The notes beneath the pieces were generated by a model. It was not told the origin of the DNA. It made no database searches and saw only the letters and a program-made list of their open reading frames with translations. From the NCBI GenBank assembly GCA_028875335.1, contig JAPPEF010000180.1, positions 1 through 27,613 on the forward strand: a stretch of DNA of 27,613 bases. The letters run 5' to 3'. Shown here one piece after another: positions 24,187 through 27,613 of this stretch (position 1 is its first letter; every line of letters begins with the position of its first letter). Origin of the DNA: Gemmatimonadota bacterium (GTDB taxonomy: Bacteria > Latescibacterota > UBA2968 > UBA8231). The translations under genes were made by a program, and so were the position numbers.

Positions 24187-26598
24187 ATGGAGGAGGAGTT
24201 GAAAAACACCGACGAGCGTGACCAACAGACAGAGACACCGCGCGACCGCCTCTCTAGGCTGAGCGAGGCCAGCCTCCGCATCAACGAGAGCCTCGACCTC
24301 GACACGGTATTGCAGGAGATTTTGGATAGTGCTCGATCACTGACCGACGCTTGGTGCGGCGTGATGGTTACCCTAGATGATAAAGGGCAGGTGGAGGACT
24401 TTTTGGCCTCCGGCCTGACGGACGAGGAGACCCAACAGTTATTTGCGCTGCCCGAGGGGCCGCAGATCTTTGAATACCTAATCACCATTCCAGGACCGCT
24501 GAGAGTCTCGGACTTTGCCAGCTACGTCCTGTCGCAGGACCTGCCCGAGTTCCGCCCACCCACTCAGATGAGCGCCTGCCTAGGAGCTCCGATTCGCCAC
24601 CGGGGCGAGAATGTGGGCCATATTTTTCTGGCAAAGAGCGAACCCGGCCAGGAGTTCACCCGCGAAGACGAGGAGACCTTGGTCATGTTCACGTCCCAGG
24701 CGGCACTGGTCATCGGCAACGTCCGCCGCTATCGCGATGAGCAGCGGGCTAGAGCTGACCTGGAAACGCTGATCAACACCTCGCCGGTGGGCGTGGTCGT
24801 CTTCGACGCCCGAACCGGTGAGCCTGTGTCCTTCAACCGGGAGGCCAGAAGGATTATAGGGGGCCTACAGACGCCGGGATGCCCCGTGGAGCGGCTCATC
24901 GACGTGGTCACCTTCCAGCGTGCCGACGGGCGCGAAATCTCTCTGGCCGAGTTCCCTCTCGCTCAGGCGTTGAGTACCGGCGAGACCGTCCGCGCCGAGG
25001 AGATCGTCATACAGATTCCCGACGGCCGGTCGGTGACCACGGTGGTCAACGCCACGCCCATCTGTTCACAGGACGGCGAGGTGGAGTCGGTCGTCGTCAC
25101 GCTACAGGACATGACACCTCTGGAGGAGTTGGGGCGGCTGCGGGCCGATTTCCTGGAGATGGTGAGCCACGAGCTACGCGTTCCGCTGACCTCTATTAAA
25201 GGCTCCGCAATCACCCTGCTGGACGACTCATTCGACCTGGACCCCGCCGAACTGCGCCAGTTCCACCAGATTATCGTCGATCAGGTCAACCACATGCGCG
25301 GGCTGATCGGCGACCTACTGGACGTGGCACGCATCGCGACGGGCACGCTGCAGGTTACTCCCGAACCAACGGAGGTCGCCAGCTTAGTGGACCGGGTGAG
25401 GAATACCTTCCTAAGCAGCGGTGGAAGGCACGACCTCGACCTCGACCTTGCGCTGGACCTGCCCCTAGTCATGGCAGACAGATCGCGCATCGTCCAGGTT
25501 CTGTCCAACCTCCTGTCCAACGCGGCGCAGCACTCGCTGGAGTCGTCCGTCATCCAGGTGACCGCCGTGCGGGAGGACCTCCACGTGGCAGTCACCGTCG
25601 CCGACAAGGGCACCGGGATCTCCGCCGAGCGGTTGCCGCACCTGTTCAGGAGATTCCCCCGTATCGACGATGAGGACGGGGCACACGAGATCGGCGATTC
25701 GGGTCTCGGCCTTGCCATCTGCAAGGGGATCGTGGAGGCGCACGGTGGCCGCATCTGGGCTGAAAGCGACGGGCCGGGCCAAGGCGCGCGCTTCACCTTC
25801 ACCATACCGGTAGTCGAAGAGGCCAGGAGCGGCGCAACAATCCAGTCTCCTCGCCGCGCCACCCGCTCGCGGCAGAAAGAAAGCGAGGAGGTCCGCATTT
25901 TGGTGGTAGACGACGACCCACATGCACTGAGGTACATCCGGGACGCACTTGGGGGAGTCGGCTTTACGACGATAGTGACTGCTGACCCCAAAGAGGTGCT
26001 CCCCCTCACAGAAGAGAAAAAACCCCACTTGGTCTTGCTCGACATGGTGCTGCCCGACGCCGACGGCATCGACCTGATGAAGGACATCCTCGGCATGACC
26101 GACGTGCCGATCATCTTCGTCTCCGCGTACGGTAAGGACCAGGTCATTGAACAGGCCTTCGAGCAGGGGGCCATCGACTATATCGTCAAGCCCTTCTCGC
26201 CGACGGAGTTGGTAGCCAGGGTCAGGTCCGTCCTGCGCAGACAGGCAGATCCGTACCGGATCGAGTCGTTGGAACCCTACGTGCGGGGAAACCTGACTAT
26301 CGACTACGCCGAACGCCGCGTGACGGTTGCCGACCGGCCGGTGGAGCTAACCGCCACCGAATACAAGCTGCTCTCCGAGCTGTCGGTCAACGGCGGACGG
26401 GTGGTGACCTACGACCAGTTGTTGCGAAGGGTATGGGGCCAGACCAAGTCTAGCGATGTGCGGGTGATCCGCTCCCTCGTCCGGAAGCTACGCCACAAGC
26501 TGGACGACGACGCGGACAGCCCCACATATATCTTTACCGAGCTTCGCGTCGGCTATCGGATGCCGAAAGGACAGGAATCGGGACAGGGAAGGGGATAG
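24187..26598 (+). CDS. Hybrid sensor kinase with fused OmpR/PhoB-type response regulator
   Basis: The 803-residue soluble protein joins a whole two-component pathway in one chain. In order: a GAF domain (about 29-185), a PAS domain (about 193-310), and a HisKA domain with the phosphoacceptor H328 ('SHELRVPL'). Next is an ATPase domain with N-box 'NLLSNAAQHS', G1 'DKGTGI' and G2 'GDSGLGLAICKGIVEAHGG'. A receiver domain follows (acidic D575-D577, phospho-site D619, K668), then an OmpR/PhoB-type winged helix (about 700-798, 'LTATEYKLLSELSVNGGRVV', 'RSLVRKLRHKL'). No membrane segment is seen, so it should sense a cytoplasmic signal through GAF/PAS. The usual Thr/Asn four residues after the His is Val (V332), which in this family would weaken phosphatase activity. 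It should bind DNA directly; direct-repeat targets are typical, and four 11-bp repeats lie about 350 bases downstream. Confidence 0.92.
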   Translation: MEEELKNTDERDQQTETPRDRLSRLSEASLRINESLDLDTVLQEILDSARSLTDAWCGVMVTLDDKGQVEDFLASGLTDEETQQLFALPEGPQIFEYLITIPGPLRVSDFASYVLSQDLPEFRPPTQMSACLGAPIRHRGENVGHIFLAKSEPGQEFTREDEETLVMFTSQAALVIGNVRRYRDEQRARADLETLINTSPVGVVVFDARTGEPVSFNREARRIIGGLQTPGCPVERLIDVVTFQRADGREISLAEFPLAQALSTGETVRAEEIVIQIPDGRSVTTVVNATPICSQDGEVESVVVTLQDMTPLEELGRLRADFLEMVSHELRVPLTSIKGSAITLLDDSFDLDPAELRQFHQIIVDQVNHMRGLIGDLLDVARIATGTLQVTPEPTEVASLVDRVRNTFLSSGGRHDLDLDLALDLPLVMADRSRIVQVLSNLLSNAAQHSLESSVIQVTAVREDLHVAVTVADKGTGISAERLPHLFRRFPRIDDEDGAHEIGDSGLGLAICKGIVEAHGGRIWAESDGPGQGARFTFTIPVVEEARSGATIQSPRRATRSRQKESEEVRILVVDDDPHALRYIRDALGGVGFTTIVTADPKEVLPLTEEKKPHLVLLDMVLPDADGIDLMKDILGMTDVPIIFVSAYGKDQVIEQAFEQGAIDYIVKPFSPTELVARVRSVLRRQADPYRIESLEPYVRGNLTIDYAERRVTVADRPVELTATEYKLLSELSVNGGRVVTYDQLLRRVWGQTKSSDVRVIRSLVRKLRHKLDDDADSPTYIFTELRVGYRMPKGQESGQGRG

Positions 26599-26619
26599 CC
26601 GTGGCAGCCTTGCGTCTTA

Positions 26620-26642
26620 CCATCGCCTTTTATATGGCGAGG
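26620..26642 (+). other. Small hairpin after the kinase gene
   Basis: TCGCC (26623-26627) pairs with GGCGA (26636-26640), extended by CC/GG with an A bulge. The loop is TTTTATAT. It lies 21 bases after the kinase stop codon. No U-tract follows the stem, so any terminator role is uncertain. Confidence 0.3.
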
Positions 26643-26696
26643 ACAAATGCCAACGCAGCGAACCCGGTAGTATGAAGTAACCCCGCTATCTTTTAT

Positions 26697-26772
26697 TGGA
26701 GCCACCTCCCGGAATCGAACCGAGGACCTGCCGCTTACAAGGCGGATGCTCTACCTGCTGAGCTAAGGTGGC
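26697..26772 (-). tRNA. tRNA-Thr (anticodon TGT)
   Basis: Read on the - strand, the gene folds into a full cloverleaf with 7-bp acceptor stem (GCCACCT/AGGTGGC), D-arm (GCTC/GAGC), anticodon loop CTTGTAA with anticodon TGT, a five-base variable region, and T-arm (CTCGG, loop TTCGATT, CCGGG). The 3' end U-CCA is encoded in the DNA. It decodes ACA (and likely other ACN by wobble) threonine codons. The anticodon stem appears to have one mismatch at its base (T-C). The gene stands alone, opposite in direction to its neighbours. No repeat flanking it suggests an integrated element. Confidence 0.95.
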
Positions 26773-26831
26773 TTAGTCAATAAAATCGTGGAACGCCTTT
26801 GAATTTCGATTTATAGGAGGAATTCGTCAAC

Positions 26832-26850
26832 AGCCGCTCCCGCTGCGGCT
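26832..26850. other. Small inverted repeat between the tRNA and the strong terminator
   Basis: AGCCGC (26832-26837) pairs with GCGGCT (26845-26850) across a 7-base loop. It is 59 bases upstream of the tRNA on the - strand, where promoter sequence is expected, so it could be an operator or just local structure. Confidence 0.3.
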
Positions 26851-26883
26851 CGGTGAGCAAGGGACAAGCAATTTAGGGTATGT

Positions 26884-26922
26884 AAAAGCGCTCCGATTCT
26901 CAAGATGAGTTGGGGCGCTTTT
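26884..26922. terminator. Strong bidirectional rho-independent terminator
   Basis: AAAAGCGCTCC (26884-26894) pairs with GGGGCGCTTTT (26912-26922) over 11 bp with a single G-T pair. The loop contains a smaller CTC/GAG stem. On the + strand the stem ends in a T-run (TTTTCGTTGTTCTGTT); on the - strand it ends in TTTTACAT. It can therefore stop read-through from the kinase gene and from the right-hand side toward the tRNA. Confidence 0.85.
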
Positions 26923-26948
26923 CGTTGTTCTGTTCGTCTTCAGAAAAA

Positions 26949-26992
26949 ATCATAGAAACATCATAGAAACATCATAGAAACATCATAGAAAC
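26949..26992. repeat. Four perfect 11-bp direct repeats (ATCATAGAAAC)
   Basis: The unit ATCATAGAAAC occurs four times in a row without mismatch or spacer. It starts 26 bases after the strong terminator and ends about 36 bases before the TATATT box at 27029-27034, so it occupies the promoter region of the last gene. An 11-bp period is close to one DNA helical turn, as in the direct-repeat sites of PhoB/OmpR-type regulators. It could also be a length-variable repeat produced by slippage. Confidence 0.9.
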
Positions 26993-27028
26993 AAGCTTGC
27001 AAATCACCTGTAGATCACACATGGGCTT

Positions 27029-27034
27029 TATATT
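27029..27034 (+). promoter_or_regulatory. Possible -10 box downstream of the direct repeats
   Basis: TATATT matches the -10 consensus at five of six positions. No -35 box is found at 16-18 bases upstream, which would fit an activator-dependent promoter using the 11-bp repeats. This is speculative. Confidence 0.3.
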
Positions 27035-27213
27035 GAAAGGCTGTGAAATTCTACGGCTGTCTTTTAGGACTCATCGGTGTTCAGGTTATGCAAGCCATGA
27101 CCCAAGAAAAGCACGAGGCCAAAGAAAAGGGGCAGCCGATGGCTCCTAAGCTCGACTTTATCGAAAGAATAATGGCAGCGACTCATTTCCCTTTTCTACA
27201 AGGAGCTTTTCTA

Positions 27214-27613
27214 ATGCAGTCATTTATGGTCAGTCTTCTCGGCTTGGTGTTGAGTGTCAGCGTTGGTGCTGAGCCGCTGCTTAAGGGTCGGGTCTGGCTG
27301 GCGTCGGGGCCGGCGGCGGCGGGCGTCCAGGTGCGGCTGTTCGACCTAACTGACCTGCGCCGCTCTGTGGGCACGACCACGGACGAGGCTGGGTATTTTG
27401 CCCTGCCGCTGCAAACGTTCTCTGCGGACAGGCGTACGGCTCTGCCGCAGGGCTTTGCGTTGGGGCAGAATTATCCCAACCCGTTCAATCCTTCCACCAT
27501 CATTCCTTACCAGATACCAACCACTACCCACGTGCGCTTAGAGGTGTTGAACCTGTTGGGGCAGCGGCTGGCGACGTTGGTGGATGGGGAACGGCCGGCG
27601 GGGGCGCATACGG
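27214..27613 (+). CDS. Secreted protein with carboxypeptidase-regulatory-like domain and T9SS type A motif, 3' truncated
   Basis: AGGAG (27201-27205) lies 8 bases before the ATG at 27214, and a signal peptide follows directly ('MQSFMVSLLGLVLSVSVGAE'). The mature part starts with a short carboxypeptidase-regulatory/Ig-like strand pattern ('GVQVRLFDLTD', 'GTTTDEAGYFALPL'). It then reads straight into 'FALGQNYPNPFNPSTIIPYQ' and 'VRLEVLNLLGQRLATLVDG', the hallmark of type A sorting domains of the type IX secretion system. The sorting motif begins only about 80 residues from the N-terminus, whereas it usually sits at the C-terminus of longer proteins. The gene runs off the window, so what follows is unseen. 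The same frame is open upstream to a GTG at 27043, which is a less likely start. Confidence 0.85.
   Translation, partial: MQSFMVSLLGLVLSVSVGAEPLLKGRVWLASGPAAAGVQVRLFDLTDLRRSVGTTTDEAGYFALPLQTFSADRRTALPQGFALGQNYPNPFNPSTIIPYQIPTTTHVRLEVLNLLGQRLATLVDGERPAGAHT

Noticed and set aside
25281..26174. 297-codon antisense ORF within the kinase gene
   Set aside because: Ser/Arg/Thr-rich shadow; the kinase motifs on the other strand are complete and intact.
26650..26700. c-di-GMP (GEMM) riboswitch on the - strand
   Set aside because: A TAGCGGGGTTAC segment resembles part of the GEMM consensus, but it follows the tRNA 3' end and the rest of the aptamer is missing.
26949..26992. CRISPR array
   Set aside because: The repeats are only 11 bp with no spacers and no Cas genes are in the window.
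26697..27000. tRNA-associated integrated element
   Set aside because: No integrase, no direct repeat of the tRNA end and no transfer genes are seen in the window.

Overview
The window is GC-rich, densely coding DNA from what looks like an uncultured, diderm (outer-membrane) bacterium. Several traits point to a Latescibacterota-like or related FCB/PVC-type lineage: FlgD-like C-terminal domains with PNGDGxND motifs, a type A T9SS-style 'QNYPNPFNPST' sorting motif, a DUF6785/DUF6784 membrane protein, large outer-membrane-barrel-like proteins, lipoboxes, and carbohydrate genes. This placement is inferred from gene content; no rRNA or ribosomal protein gene is present to confirm it.

Region 1 (1-4373) looks like carbohydrate metabolism. 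It holds the 3' part of a DUF4432 (aldose-epimerase-like) gene, a secretion-signal-free five-bladed beta-propeller protein of the GH43/GH32/GH130 kind, and a 630-residue protein that looks like an alpha/alpha-toroid. These three are closely spaced on the + strand. A convergent gene of unknown function (302 aa) follows on the - strand. Region 2 (4374-7466) has a divergent promoter region, a 13-repeat TPR lipoprotein, an AT-rich leader, and a small secreted CBM9/DOMON-like protein followed by two strong hairpins.

Region 3 (7526-21741) is the most unusual part: about 14 kb of six same-strand genes with short gaps or overlapping start/stop codons. Three encode related secreted proteins (discoidin-like domain, a W-S-x-x-S/Y Ig-like module with a peculiar insert, and a PNGDG/FlgD-like C-terminal domain). 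Two encode tandem paralogous proteins of about 940-960 aa with outer-membrane-barrel character and EF-hand-like calcium loops. The last encodes a SurA-like lipoprotein with two parvulin domains. Together they look like a surface structure or adhesin set with its own outer-membrane and folding components. I do not recognise it as a named system.

Region 4 (21742-27613) holds the DUF6785/DUF6784 membrane protein, then a single-polypeptide GAF-PAS-histidine kinase-receiver-winged helix regulator, a tRNA-Thr(TGT) on the - strand, a strong bidirectional terminator, and four perfect 11-bp direct repeats. The repeats sit in the promoter region of a final truncated gene encoding a secreted protein with a T9SS type A motif. 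The 11-bp spacing is that used by PhoB/OmpR-type regulators, so the fused regulator next door is an attractive but untested candidate to bind there.
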